Assembly: GCF_001426375.1 (NCBI RefSeq)
Contig: NZ_LMEO01000012.1
Location: 62,001 to 126,000 of the forward strand
Direction of reading: 5' to 3'
Source of the DNA: Paenibacillus sp. Root444D2
GTDB taxonomy: Bacteria > Bacillota > Bacilli > Paenibacillales > NBRC-103111
DNA length: 64,000 bases
The position numbers and the translations under genes are program-made. Below, piece after piece: positions 41,727 to 51,400 of the stretch. Positions within the stretch are counted from its first letter, which is position 1, and each line of letters starts with the position of its first letter. The notes below the pieces were generated by a model. It searched no databases. It worked only from the letters and a program-made list of their open reading frames with translations, and had not been told where the DNA came from.

Positions 41727-43103
41727 ATGATTGAAACGATCAAAACTTATTTGAATGAGCAAAGGGATCAACACATAGAGGAATTAATGCAGTTTTTGCG
41801 GATTCCGAGTATAAGTGCTGTCGCCGAGCATCAACCAGACATGATTCGTTGTGCAGAATGGACGGCTAAATCTTTGAAAAAAGCCGGTCTTGAGAACATT
41901 GAAATTATGTCTACTGGGGGACATCCCGTTGTCTATGCAGACTGGTTGCATGCTCCGGGTAAGCCAACTGCGCTTGTCTATGGACATTATGATGTTCAAC
42001 CGGCTGAGCCGCTAGAGCTGTGGAACACACCTCCATTTGAGCCTGTGATACAAGATGGCAAGCTATTTGGCCGCGGCAGCACCGATGATAAAGGGCAATT
42101 GCTGCTTTATGCCAAAGTGATTGAAGCTTTTTTACGAACGCACGGCAGTCTGCCTGTTAATGTGAAGTTTTGTATTGAGGGTGAAGAAGAGATTGCGAGT
42201 AAGCATCTTCCTGCCTTCGTTGAAAAGTATAAAGATAAATTACAAGCCGATACCATTGTTCTTTCCGATACACAAATGCAAGGACCAGGAAAACCTGCAC
42301 TTATGTATGGTCTTCGCGGGCTAGCAGGGTTTGAAATTACGGTCGATGGCGCAAATAGTGACCTTCATTCGGGCCTGTTCGGCGGCGCTGTTCAAAATCC
42401 GATTCACGCTTTATCGAAGGTGCTGAGTTCCTTCCATGATGAAAATGGTCGAGTAGCCGTAGAAGGCTTCTATGATCGCGTCATTGAGCTCTCAGACAAA
42501 GAACGCGAAGCCTTTAAACAAGTAGAACCCGACGCGAACAAGGTTCGATCGGACTTACATGTTGAAACACTATATGGGGAAAAAGGGTTTTCGTTCTACG
42601 AACAAACGACTTCTAGACCAACCTTGGAAATCACGTCCGTGAGCGGCGGCTTTCAGGGTGAAGGCATTAAACCAATCATTCCTAATCGTGCTAGCGCGAA
42701 AATAGCTTGCCGTCTCGTTGCCGCACAAGTACCCGAGGAAATCATGGATGCGGTTGAAAATCATATCCGCGCCATCTCGATGCCTGGTGTAAAAGTAACC
42801 CTAGACCGCCAGCTGCGCGGAAATCCTTTTATCACGCCAATTGACGAGCCAGTTATGGTAGCAGCTGCGGAAGCTTATGAGGATACCTATGGCGTTTGGC
42901 CTGTATATACTCGAAGCGGAGGTTCAATCCCTATTGTTGAAGTGTTGGGACGTGTATTAGACGCCCCCGTAGTGCTGCTTGGCTTTGGTTTGCCAGGTGA
43001 AAACCTGCACGCACCGAATGAGCATTTCCATTTGGTCAATTGGGATAAAGGTACAGAGACCATCAGCCGTTTCTGGCTGAAACTAGCCGCAATGAGTAAA
43101 TAA
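41727..43103 (+). CDS. M20 family dipeptidase
   Basis: A 458-residue zinc peptidase of the M20A group. Metal and catalytic residues: GHYDVQPAEP (His and Asp), RGSTDDKGQLL, CIEGEEEIAS (catalytic and metal Glu), LSDTQMQG, and HAPNEHFHLVNW near the C-terminus. The inserted dimerisation domain (about residues 200-370) includes SDLHSGLFGGAVQNP. It should hydrolyse dipeptides or N-acyl amino acids in the cytoplasm. AAGGAG precedes the ATG. It is followed 25 bp later by the GNAT gene, probably in one transcript. Confidence 0.9.
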   Translation: MIETIKTYLNEQRDQHIEELMQFLRIPSISAVAEHQPDMIRCAEWTAKSLKKAGLENIEIMSTGGHPVVYADWLHAPGKPTALVYGHYDVQPAEPLELWNTPPFEPVIQDGKLFGRGSTDDKGQLLLYAKVIEAFLRTHGSLPVNVKFCIEGEEEIASKHLPAFVEKYKDKLQADTIVLSDTQMQGPGKPALMYGLRGLAGFEITVDGANSDLHSGLFGGAVQNPIHALSKVLSSFHDENGRVAVEGFYDRVIELSDKEREAFKQVEPDANKVRSDLHVETLYGEKGFSFYEQTTSRPTLEITSVSGGFQGEGIKPIIPNRASAKIACRLVAAQVPEEIMDAVENHIRAISMPGVKVTLDRQLRGNPFITPIDEPVMVAAAEAYEDTYGVWPVYTRSGGSIPIVEVLGRVLDAPVVLLGFGLPGENLHAPNEHFHLVNWDKGTETISRFWLKLAAMSK

Positions 43104-43127
43104 ACACTGAAAGGAAAGATCCTTAAC

Positions 43128-43634
43128 ATGAGTACGAATCACCTAACGATCCGCAATGCCAGCTTGGAAGACTTAGCAGAAATTGTACGAATTTATAATT
43201 CTACCATTGAAGGACGCATGGTTACGGCTGATACAGAACCCGTGACCACTGCGAGTCGCGAAGGCTGGTTTCATGAGCACTCAGCGGATTTCCGCCCTTT
43301 ATGGGTATTGGAAAACGGCAGCGGTATTTGTGGATGGCTCAGCTTTCAGTCCTTTTATGGCCGCCCCGCCTATAACGCAACAGCAGAAGTCAGCATTTAT
43401 GTCGATGAAGCTTTTCGCGGCCAAGGCATTGGTCGTTACCTGATGGAGCACGCAATAGAGGCTAGTCCAAAGCTGGGACTGAAGACACTGCTCGGCTTCA
43501 TTTTCGGTCATAATGATCCCAGCCTCCACCTTTTCCGTAAATTCGGCTTCGCCAATTGGGCCCATCTGCCCGGCGTTGCTGAACTTGACGGAATCGAACG
43601 CGACCTCATCATTCTTGGTAAACGTGTAGGATAA
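43128..43634 (+). CDS. GNAT acetyltransferase of the phosphinothricin acetyltransferase type
   Basis: A 168-residue GNAT protein. LTIRNASLEDLAEIVRIYNSTIEGRMVTADTEP at the start, WLSFQSFYGRPAYNATAEVSIYVDEAFRGQGIGRYLM with the acetyl-CoA loop (R/Q-x-x-G-x-G/A), and the FIFGHNDPSLHLFRKFGFANW helix fit the Pat/YwnH group. Family members acetylate small amino compounds such as phosphinothricin or methionine sulfone; substrate not predictable. Second gene after the dipeptidase, with a strong terminator. Confidence 0.87.
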   Translation: MSTNHLTIRNASLEDLAEIVRIYNSTIEGRMVTADTEPVTTASREGWFHEHSADFRPLWVLENGSGICGWLSFQSFYGRPAYNATAEVSIYVDEAFRGQGIGRYLMEHAIEASPKLGLKTLLGFIFGHNDPSLHLFRKFGFANWAHLPGVAELDGIERDLIILGKRVG

Positions 43635-43645
43635 AAAATAAACAA

Positions 43646-43708
43646 AGAGCGCTTTCCCCTTATGCCCGCGATTTCAAATCGCCTTCTAAGGGGACAAGCG
43701 CTTTTTTT
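43646..43708 (+). terminator. Terminator of the dipeptidase-GNAT unit
   Basis: Outer stem AGCGCTT / AAGCGCT and inner CCCCTTA / TAAGGGG followed by TTTTTTT. Confidence 0.88.
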
Positions 43709-43730
43709 AATAGAATTTATATGTTTTGGG

Positions 43731-43797
43731 TAAGGGGTAAGCAAAGCTTACCCCTTATTTGTTCGAGCGCTCCAGGTAAAGCGCGTTTTCCGCGCTT
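43731..43797. repeat. Two intergenic hairpins
   Basis: A perfect 12-bp stem TAAGGGGTAAGC / GCTTACCCCTTA (43731-43757) and a 7-bp stem AAGCGCG / CGCGCTT (43779-43797). Neither has a good T-run, so they may be mRNA-stabilising or weak terminators of the RidA gene. Confidence 0.6.
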
Positions 43798-43817
43798 ATT
43801 TGTACTAATAAGCCTTA

Positions 43818-44219
43818 CTACAAGCCACTCAATTCGTCTACCATCTGAGCTTCAACCTCAATCTCTATCAACAACAAAGGATCAATTAAAGCCTTCACTT
43901 CAACCATCGTTGCCACGGGCTGCACGTCACGGAAAAACTCCCCATGTGCCCTGCCGAACTCCTGCCATAGCGAAATATCCGTCACATACATACGTGTTCG
44001 AATCACATCTGACATTTGCCCACCGAGTTCTTGCAGCGCCTGCTCAATCGTCTGGAGGACGAACCGCGTTTGTTCATACGGATTACCGATGCCAACTACC
44101 TCTCCATCCCTCATTGCTGTTGTGCCAGCAACTTCGATCCGGTCCCCCACCCGAATCGCCCGACAATAGCCTACAACCGGTTCCCAAGGTGAACCTGTAA
44201 ATACCCTATTACGATTCAT
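43818..44219 (-). CDS. RidA (YjgF/YER057c) family protein
   Basis: A 133-residue RidA-family protein with VGDRIEVAGTTAMRDGEVVG, NPYEQTRFVLQTIEQALQELGGQMSDVIRTRMYVTDI and the final VDPLLLIEIEVEA-like strand. Classical RidA proteins hydrolyse reactive 2-aminoacrylate; this sequence belongs to a sub-branch with RTRMYVTD, in which the key Arg is present. Ser and Trp residues for other sub-branch roles cannot be resolved. It follows the DapA-like gene by 13 bp, and both lie divergent from a LysR gene, which suggests degradation of an amino acid-derived compound. Confidence 0.87.
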   Translation of the reverse strand: MNRNRVFTGSPWEPVVGYCRAIRVGDRIEVAGTTAMRDGEVVGIGNPYEQTRFVLQTIEQALQELGGQMSDVIRTRMYVTDISLWQEFGRAHGEFFRDVQPVATMVEVKALIDPLLLIEIEVEAQMVDELSGL

Positions 44220-44232
44220 AACTCTCTTCCTC

Positions 44233-45114
44233 TCATTTTTGTAAATAAGCAGCTAACTTCTTCTGCAAGCCTTCTGTCACAGAAAGCAGCGGCAACCGAA
44301 GTGTTCCGGATTCAATGATACCTTGCTGCTCAAGCAGCCATTTGAGAGGTGCTGGATTTGGCTCTTCGAAAAGTAATCGAATGAGTGGCAGCAACTCATC
44401 GAATAGCTTTTTGCTCATCTCGTGTTGTCCCGCTTCAAAATGCTGATAAAACGATACAAACCGCTCAGTCATTACGTTCGCTGACGCGCTCATAACCCCT
44501 TTAGCACCGGAGCTAAGTGCCTCAAAAAGCAGTGAATCCTCCCCACACAAGACGGGCTTGGAGCCTAAACGAGTAAGCTCAGACACCAATCGGGTGTTAG
44601 GCGTACAGTCTTTCATACCTATGACACCATCGAGTTCAAGTATCGTACGCACGGTATCAAGTTCCAACGTCACTCCTGTGCGATGCGGTATTTCATATAA
44701 AATGACAGGCACACCAACGCTGGCTGCCCGGCGAAAATGTTCAATGATCCCTTGCTGACTCGGCCTATTGTAGTAAGGCACGACGACTAAAACGGCGTCA
44801 GCCCCTAATTTCCCAGCAGCCTCCGTCTTTTTCACCGTGGACAACGTATCATTCGTTCCTGTACCAAGTATGAGTGAAGCGTCTACTTGCGCAGCCTCGC
44901 GAGCTGCTTGTGCCGTATCGAATAAGATCGACATCTCCTCATTCGTAATCGTCGGCGATTCCCCTGTTGTCCCATTGACGACCAGTCCGTCTACCTCATC
45001 TTGAAATAAATTATAAGCAAGATTATAAAAAGAGGATGCATCCACCTCGTGTTCCTCATCAAACGGCGTAATAATGGGAACATAGATCCCATGTAAGTCT
45101 TTCTCTCTTAACAT
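44233..45114 (-). CDS. DapA-family aldolase (dihydrodipicolinate synthase-like)
   Basis: A 293-residue (beta/alpha)8 aldolase: GIYVPIITPFDEEHEVD, the VNGTTGESPTITNEEM phosphate-binding-like loop, VVVPYYNRPSQQGIIEHF with the active-site Tyr, LYEIPHRTGV and the Schiff-base Lys in VIGMKDCTPN. It may act on a 2-keto-3-deoxy sugar acid or other pyruvate aldol rather than in lysine synthesis, because it pairs with RidA and a LysR regulator and not with the other dap genes. Start at 45114 follows GGGAGATGA. Confidence 0.85.
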   Translation of the reverse strand: MLREKDLHGIYVPIITPFDEEHEVDASSFYNLAYNLFQDEVDGLVVNGTTGESPTITNEEMSILFDTAQAAREAAQVDASLILGTGTNDTLSTVKKTEAAGKLGADAVLVVVPYYNRPSQQGIIEHFRRAASVGVPVILYEIPHRTGVTLELDTVRTILELDGVIGMKDCTPNTRLVSELTRLGSKPVLCGEDSLLFEALSSGAKGVMSASANVMTERFVSFYQHFEAGQHEMSKKLFDELLPLIRLLFEEPNPAPLKWLLEQQGIIESGTLRLPLLSVTEGLQKKLAAYLQK

Positions 45115-45203
45115 TCCAATCATCTCCCAGTCCTCATTCATTTGTATATTCACTTTAGCATGGATCATTGGATCACAGTTAGCTATAATAAATGATAAGA
45201 CTC

Positions 45204-45218
45204 ATCAAAAATTTTGAT
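45204..45218. promoter_or_regulatory. 15-bp palindrome in the lysR-dapA-like intergenic region
   Basis: ATCAAAA-A-TTTTGAT, a perfect palindrome 20 bp before the LysR start codon; LysR-type regulators commonly bind such A/T-rich dyads with an ATC...GAT form to control themselves and the divergent gene. Confidence 0.5.
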
Positions 45219-45237
45219 AATAAAGCGAGGGGTTCCC

Positions 45238-46110
45238 ATGGATTTAACCTATTTCCGAACCTTTCGGGAGGTTGCACGGAGAAAGAGTTTTACACGAGCT
45301 GCTGAAGAATTGGGCTATGCGCAATCGAGTATTACGATGCAAATACAAAAGTTGGAACGAGAATATGGGGTCCCTCTTTTCGAAAGATACGGGCGTCAGC
45401 TTCGGTTAACTGCACCCGGTGAAAGCTTGCTAAAGCTAGTCTTGCAAATGCTTGACCTCTATGATCAATCCAAAGAAATGATAACAAGCGAAGTCAGTGG
45501 AACACTGACGATAGGTACGATTAACTCACTCGCTGCTTACTATTTACCACCCTATTTACATGTGCTGAAACAACAATTTCCTGGACTGAATATCCAGCTC
45601 TTCCCTGATAGTGAAGCTTCCCTTATTACCAAAGTAAGAGATGGGGACTATGACATTGGACTCCTACTAGATCGTTATCCTGCAGATACCACACTTGCTT
45701 GTACAAAGGTCAGGGAAGAACCTTTAGTTTTGGTGGCACCGCTTGAGCATCCGCTAACGAAACGAACACAAATACAGCTAACTGATTTTCAGCAAGCCGA
45801 ATTTATCGTTACAGAAGAGGGCTGCATCTATCGAGGTATGTTTGAAAAGTTACTAAAAGATCATGCTGTCCCGCTTCAAATTGGATTTGAACTCGGTAAT
45901 TTAGAAACCATAAAACACTGCGTCATGAATGGGCTCGGTATTGCCCTGCTGCCCCAAATTGCTGTACAGAACGAACTGGAACAAGGAAAACTTGCCCATC
46001 TTCCTTTTTCACATTCAGACTTGAAATTGGACCTTCAACTGCTGCTGCACCCCAAAAAGTGGATGTCCCAGCCTTTGCAAACATTCATTCGACAACTGAC
46101 AGAAGGTTAA
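45238..46110 (+). CDS. LysR-family transcriptional regulator
   Basis: A 290-residue LysR regulator. The N-terminal helix-turn-helix (MDLTYFRTFREVARRKSFTRAAEELGYAQSSITMQIQKLEREYGVPLFERYGR) is followed by a two-lobe effector domain (about 90-285; GTLTIGTINSLAAYYLPPYL, IGLLLDRYPADTTLACTKV). It is divergent from the DapA-like/RidA pair with a 123-bp shared region and is probably its regulator; the inducer is unknown. Start at 45238 follows GAGGGG, eight residues inside the longer frame. Confidence 0.9.
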   Translation: MDLTYFRTFREVARRKSFTRAAEELGYAQSSITMQIQKLEREYGVPLFERYGRQLRLTAPGESLLKLVLQMLDLYDQSKEMITSEVSGTLTIGTINSLAAYYLPPYLHVLKQQFPGLNIQLFPDSEASLITKVRDGDYDIGLLLDRYPADTTLACTKVREEPLVLVAPLEHPLTKRTQIQLTDFQQAEFIVTEEGCIYRGMFEKLLKDHAVPLQIGFELGNLETIKHCVMNGLGIALLPQIAVQNELEQGKLAHLPFSHSDLKLDLQLLLHPKKWMSQPLQTFIRQLTEG

Positions 46111-46586
46111 CCTCCTCCAGAAAGAAAAACGGATACTTCGTCCTTTAGAGTCGATCAGCAGCTTTGTGAAGTTAGATGGGCTATACTGGTTACACGCCTA
46201 AAGGCTATTTGGCAAAATTATAGTTGTACCTCATTTCGAACCCATTTGTTACGAAACTGCCTTAATAGGACCAAATTGTTGTACGTTATGCAACATCTAA
46301 GGGAGATTAGATGGATTTAGGCAGCAATTGTTGCACTCTCTGCAACATCTTTCAACAACGAATAAGCCTTCATTCATCCAGCAACCTCAATCCAGGATAT
46401 ATGACAATTTATCCGGACCTCAATGTAGAGTAAGATTGGTCGAATGAATTGACGATCTCTTTTCTATAACATAGCCATCAGAGTTCTCACATGCTAAGTT
46501 ACTTTAATTTAGGCCCGTCGCTCTACACTGTAAGTTCTCCCACAGAAGAGAAAAAAACATCACCCAAAACATATTAATTAAATAAT
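46111..46586. other. Intergenic region carrying a 25-base repeat pair
   Basis: About 475 bp without a gene. Two 25-base copies of a sequence beginning AATTGTTG and ending TGCAACATCT lie at 46274-46298 and 46326-46350; each can fold on itself through TTGTTG...GCAACA. Nothing else recognised. Confidence 0.6.
46274..46350 (+). repeat. Pair of 25-base self-complementary repeats
   Basis: Copies at 46274-46298 and 46326-46350, identical at both ends (AATTGTTG and TGCAACATCT) and differing mainly in the centre, 52 bp apart. Likely a genus-typical intergenic repeat. Confidence 0.6.
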
Positions 46587-46626
46587 GAAAAAAGAAGCTC
46601 TCCTTTTCGTAAAGGTAGAGCTTCTT
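46587..46626 (-). terminator. Terminator of the YjfB-type gene
   Basis: Minus-strand stem GAAGCTCT...AGAGCTTC with inner CCTTT/AAAGG, followed by TTTTTT. Confidence 0.88.
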
Positions 46627-46637
46627 CTGTTATGAAC

Positions 46638-46838
46638 TTATATGCGGATATCGAGATTGCCACCCAAATGCGGTGTCGCTGAAGCGGTAACCAGCTGTTG
46701 GGATTTAGCAAAATCCTGTACTAAAGTACTAGATGAAGCTGCTTGCATATCACTTACTTTGCTTAAAAGCTGAAGGCCAACGGCTTGCTTCAAAGCATCT
46801 CCACCACTAATCGCAGTTAGAACACTATTGATATTCAC
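46638..46838 (-). CDS. YjfB-family putative motility protein
   Basis: A 66-residue protein: MNINSVLTAISGGDALKQAVGLQLLSKV followed by DMQAASSSTLVQDFAKSQQ and a tail ending GGNLDIRI. Length and pattern match the YjfB_motility family, small helical proteins linked to flagellar motility by co-occurrence. The GTG start follows GAGAGGAGGAG. A GEMM riboswitch lies directly upstream, and a good SigA-type promoter upstream of that, so expression is tied to cyclic di-GMP; this fits a role in the switch between motile and sessile states. Confidence 0.85.
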   Translation of the reverse strand: MNINSVLTAISGGDALKQAVGLQLLSKVSDMQAASSSTLVQDFAKSQQLVTASATPHLGGNLDIRI

Positions 46839-46860
46839 GAGCACTCCTCCTCTCATCGTT

Positions 46861-46945
46861 CGGTAGCTGGCAAGCATACGGTGTAACCGAGTAGCCCCTA
46901 TAGCTTTGCGTCTGTCGCTTTCGCGTCATTTGCCATTTCGCAGAT
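46861..46945 (-). promoter_or_regulatory. c-di-GMP-I (GEMM) riboswitch
   Basis: On the minus strand: GGCAAAtgacGCGAAAGC, the GACGCAAAGC core (46912-46903), ATAGGG, CTA, and at the end TTGCCAGCTACCG. The P1a stem with its GAAA tetraloop, the ligand-contacting A/C bases and the tetraloop receptor arm are in the consensus order. Lies 22 nt before the start codon of the YjfB-type gene; no T-run follows, so control of translation is likely. Confidence 0.88.
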
Positions 46946-46970
46946 GTTAGGCAGTACCTATCACTTATCC

Positions 46971-47000
46971 AGTATAGGATATACTTACATAATTCGTCAA
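46971..47000 (-). promoter_or_regulatory. SigA-type promoter of the riboswitch/YjfB transcript
   Basis: Minus strand TTGACG (47000-46995), 18-bp spacer, TATACT (46976-46971). The expected start is about 20 bases before the riboswitch. Confidence 0.75.
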
Positions 47001-47025
47001 TCCTCGCAATTGAGCAAATACAGAC

Positions 47026-47667
47026 CTACACACCAAACGCAGCAGGATTCAATCTCCAAGAACGAAGCAATTCCATGTCCTCTTGTTTGATTTCCCCCTT
47101 CTCCAGAGCCACTTCAAGCAGTGTAGAGTAGTTGGAAAGTGTGTACAGCGGCATATCAGCAGCTTGGAATGCATCGGTAGCTTTATCTAGCTGATAGGAG
47201 AAAATCGCGAGCACACCCAACGCTACAGCGCCAGCTTCTTTGACAGCAATAGCTGCTTTCAAAGAACTGCCACCCGTAGAGATCAGATCCTCAATCACGA
47301 TCACCTTTTGACCTGGTTTCACAGTACCTTCAATCAAGTTTTCCTTGCCATGTCCTTTGGCTTTATCACGAATGTAGATCATCGGGAGACCTAGCTTCTG
47401 AGCAACCCAAGCGGCATGAGGAATGCCCGCTGTTGCCGTACCAGCAACAACCTCAGCATCCGGGAATTTCTCTTGAATCAAAGCTGCGAAGCCGTCGGCG
47501 ATCGCTTCACGTATAGCCGGGTGTGACATCGTCAGACGATTGTCACAATAGATTGGCGACTTCAGGCCAGAAGTCCATGTAAAAGGCTGCTGCGGTCGAA
47601 GTGCCACCGCTTCTATATCTAATAATGACGCTGCAATATGCTGCGCGATTGTTTCGAGTTGACTCAT
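47026..47667 (-). CDS. pyrE: Orotate phosphoribosyltransferase
   Basis: A 213-residue enzyme that makes OMP from orotate and [20 protein letters not shown] and the PRPP loop [17 protein letters not shown] (about residues 122-138) are present, together with the flexible catalytic loop [16 protein letters not shown]. Last gene of the pyr operon, 39 bp after pyrF. GGTAGGA lies before the ATG. Confidence 0.95.
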   Translation of the reverse strand: MSQLETIAQHIAASLLDIEAVALRPQQPFTWTSGLKSPIYCDNRLTMSHPAIREAIADGFAALIQEKFPDAEVVAGTATAGIPHAAWVAQKLGLPMIYIRDKAKGHGKENLIEGTVKPGQKVIVIEDLISTGGSSLKAAIAVKEAGAVALGVLAIFSYQLDKATDAFQAADMPLYTLSNYSTLLEVALEKGEIKQEDMELLRSWRLNPAAFGV

Positions 47668-47706
47668 ATTCCTACCACCGTTCCTTCCGTTGTTAGACCA
47701 AGCATG

Positions 47707-48435
47707 CTAAACAATTGAATCGATAATCGCTTCAATTGCTGCTCTTGGATCCGCTGCGCCTGTGATCGGTCGGCCGATCACGACATAATCCGTCCCCTGC
47801 GCGAACGCCTCAACTGGTGTCATGATGCGCGATTGGTCGCCCACGTCGGCTCCCGCAGGGCGAATGCCTGGCGTCACGGTGACGAACCCGTCACCGCATG
47901 CTGCCTTAATCGCGGTCACCTCAAGCGGTGACGCGACGACCCCCTGAAGCCCCGCAGCATGCGCCAAGCGGGCATAACGAATGACGGCCTGCTCAACCGT
48001 ACCGGTCAGGCCGATCTCGTCATTCAGCACCTGTACACTAGTGCTGGTTAATTGCGTCACGCCAATAACGATCGGGCGCGAACCACCTGCAGCTAGCCCC
48101 TTGTCAACACCCTCCAAGGCGGCTTCCATCATTTGCTTGCCTCCGGCAGCATGGACATTGAACACGTCCACCCCAAGGCGCGTCACGCTTTCCGCGCCGC
48201 CTTTGACCGTGTTCGGAATGTCATGCATCTTCACATCGAGGAACACCTTGTAGCCGCGATCCTTCAGACTCGCGACGAAGCCAGGACCCGCAGCATAGAA
48301 CAGCTGCATGCCTACCTTCACGTAGCAAGGGATGCCTTCGAGCTGCTTTAGCAGCCCTTCAGCACCTTCTGCGTTCGCATAATCCAAAGCGACCATAATG
48401 CGTCCAGTAACATCTGTACGAGTTAGTGTACTCAA
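47707..48435 (-). CDS. pyrF: Orotidine 5'-phosphate decarboxylase
   Basis: A 242-residue TIM-barrel decarboxylase producing UMP. IMVALDYANAEGA, the catalytic network in FLDVKMHDIPNTV, and the C-terminal phosphate loop TPGIRPAGADVGDQSR with DYVVIGRPIT are seen. The TTG at 48435 is chosen because AGGAG lies 10 nt upstream; the GTG at 48444 is one base from it and cannot be used. A copy of the dispersed hairpin element provides the upstream sequence. Base composition is distinctly G+C richer through most of this gene than in carB or pyrE. Confidence 0.92.
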   Translation of the reverse strand: MSTLTRTDVTGRIMVALDYANAEGAEGLLKQLEGIPCYVKVGMQLFYAAGPGFVASLKDRGYKVFLDVKMHDIPNTVKGGAESVTRLGVDVFNVHAAGGKQMMEAALEGVDKGLAAGGSRPIVIGVTQLTSTSVQVLNDEIGLTGTVEQAVIRYARLAHAAGLQGVVASPLEVTAIKAACGDGFVTVTPGIRPAGADVGDQSRIMTPVEAFAQGTDYVVIGRPITGAADPRAAIEAIIDSIV

Positions 48436-48445
48436 GTTCGTCACT

Positions 48446-48487
48446 CTCCTTAGAGTTTTGCTTTAGCAAAACTGACTTCGTAAGCAT
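48446..48487 (-). repeat. Dispersed hairpin element, copy 2 (carB-pyrF junction)
   Basis: Minus strand ATGCTTACGAAGTC, palindrome AGTTTTGC-TTTA-GCAAAACT (48454-48473), then AAGGAG, the ribosome site of pyrF. It fills the junction where pyrK and pyrD lie in the B. subtilis operon. Confidence 0.8.
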
Positions 48488-48491
48488 AGTC

Positions 48492-51400
48492 TTAGACATG
48501 AATTGGCATTGCACGTGAGGAGAAGTTGATCGCTTCAAGCATATTAACAAGCGCTCTTACTGTATCAAGTGATGTCATACAAACCACACCGTTCTCTACT
48601 GCTTCACGACGAATGCGGAAGCCGTCACGCTCTGGCTCTTTACCTTTGGTCAGTGTGTTCACGACGAATTGTGCTTCACCGCTGCGGATAAGATCCAGAA
48701 TGTTAGGTGAACCCTCGCTCAGCTTATTCACAGTCGTTACCGGAAGACCAGCTTGTTCGATCGCTGCTGCCGTTCCGCCTGTTGCAATGATTTTATATCC
48801 AAGTCGATAGAAGCCCTTTAAGATTTCAATCGCTTCTTCTTTATCTTTGTCAGCAACCGTTACTACGACAGATCCTGCTGCAGGAATTTTCATCCCCGCT
48901 CCAATTAAGCCTTTATAGAGAGCTTTGGCAAAATTGATATCGCGCCCCATTACCTCGCCCGTCGATTTCATCTCAGGTCCGAGCGTCGTATCTACACGGC
49001 GCAGCTTCGCGAAGGAGAACACTGGCACTTTAACTGACACGTACTTGTCTTCCGGCCATAAGCCGCCTTGGTAGCCCATATCAGCCAGCTTTTGTCCCAT
49101 AATGACGCGTGTAGCCACGTTGGCCATCGGGATGTTCGTTACTTTGCTCAAGAAAGGCACGGTTCTGGAAGAACGCGGGTTGACCTCGATCACATATACT
49201 TGATCGTTATGAATAACGAACTGGATGTTGACCAGACCAACTACGTTCAGCTCAAGGCCGATTTTCGTCGTAATGTCGATAATTTGTTGTTTAATCTCAT
49301 CTGAGATGGATTGCGGCGGATAAACCGCGATAGAGTCACCGGAGTGAACCCCTGCGCGTTCAACATGTTCCATAATTCCTGGGATTAGAACCGTTTCTCT
49401 GTCGCAGATGGCATCAACCTCTACCTCTTTACCAAGCATGTAGCGGTCGATCAGGACCGGATGCTCAGGGTTGATTTTCACGGCATATTCCATGTAGCTC
49501 AGCAATTCTTCATCGGAGTAAACGATTTCCATTGCGCGTCCACCTAGGACGTAGGAGGGGCGAACGATAACCGGATACCCGAATTTCGCTGCTGTACCCA
49601 CAGCTTGGTCAACCGATGTAACGGTGCCGCCTGGTGGTTGAGCAATCGAGAGCTTGCTAAGTAAGGCTTCGAATTTCTTGCGATCTTCCGCTGTATCGAT
49701 ACTTTCCAGATCGGAACCGAGAATGCGTACGCCCGCTTTGTGTAAAGGTGCAGCCAAGTTAATCGCTGTTTGACCACCGAATTGAACGATAACCCCGATT
49801 GGGTTTTCGCGTTCGATCACGTTCATCACATCTTCAAAGAACAGAGGCTCGAAGTACAAGCGATCGGACGTATTGAAGTCTGTTGATACGGTCTCTGGGT
49901 TGTTGTTGATGATAACCGCTTCGTAACCTGCCGCCTGGATCGCCCAAACCGCATGAACCGTGGAGTAATCGAACTCAATCCCTTGACCGATACGAATCGG
50001 ACCGGAGCCCAATACGACCACTTTTTCTTTTGTTGTTTCCGTAACTTCATCTTCTTGCTCATAAGTTGAATAGTAGTATGGCGTTGAAGCTTCGAATTCT
50101 GCTGCGCAAGTATCTACCATTTTGTAAACCGGCTTGATATTTTGCTTCAAACGGTGCGTTCTGACTTCAGCTTCTTTGGTGAATGTCGAACAACCAGCCA
50201 AAGTACGAATCTCAGCAATCGCACGGTCTGTAAAGCCTTTGCGCTTCGTTTCGAATAGCAGCTCGTTTGTAAGTTCGCTAGCTGCAATCTCTTTCTCGTA
50301 TTTAATCAGACCGTCCAGTTTGTTCAAGAACCACCAGTCAATCTTCGTCAAATTCTGCAATTGTTCCACGGTGTAACCTCTGCGATACGCTTCTGCGAGT
50401 AAGAACAGGCGCTCATCGTCTGGTTTTTGCAGGCGGTACTCGAGTGTTTCTTGATCGATAAGATCCGTCTCTTTTAGGAACAAGCGGTGTACGCCGATCT
50501 CTAGGGAACGAACTGCTTTATGAATGGACTCTTCGAATGTACGGCCAATCGCCATAACTTCGCCAGTCGCTTTCATTTGCGTACCCAGCTTCCGGTTTGC
50601 CGCTGTAAATTTATCGAACGGCCAACGTGGAATTTTGGAAACGATGTAATCCAAAGCTGGCTCGAAGCAAGCATAAGTTTGGCCTGTTACTGGATTGACT
50701 AGCTCATCGAGCGTGTAGCCAATCGCAATTTTAGCAGCCATCTTCGCAATCGGATAGCCAGTTGCTTTGGATGCAAGCGCTGAGGAACGGCTTACACGCG
50801 GGTTAACTTCGATTACATAGTATTGGAAGCTGTGCGGATCAAGCGCGTACTGTACGTTACAGCCACCTTCGATGTTCAAGGCGCGAATGATTTTCAGCGA
50901 AGCCGAACGCAGCATTTGATACTCGCGGTCCGACAAAGTTTGGCTTGGTGCTACAACGATACTATCTCCGGTATGTACACCTACTGGATCAAAATTCTCC
51001 ATGTTACATACCACGATGCAGTTATCGTTCGCGTCACGCATGACTTCATACTCGACTTCTTTCATTCCCGCAATACTGCGCTCTACTAGACATTGACCGA
51101 TTGGGCTGTAACGAATTCCGGAAGCAACGATTTCCGTCAACTCTTCCATCGTGTTACAGATACCGCCGCCCGTTCCGCCTAATGTGTAGGCAGGTCGAAT
51201 GATGATTGGAAAGCCGATTTCGTTAGCAAAATCTACCGCTTGAGCAACCGTCGTTACGATAACGCTATCTGGTACAGGCTGCTCTAATTCTCTCATCAAG
51301 TCTCTGAAAAGGTCACGATCCTCTGCTTTCTCAATCGCCGTAAGCTGTGTTCCCAGAAGCTTCACGTTCTCGCTTTCTAGAACACCCGCACGAGCTAGTT

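Noticed and set aside
43721-44200. 159-residue plus-strand frame opposite the RidA gene
   Set aside because: Antisense to a clear RidA protein and without ribosome site or family features.
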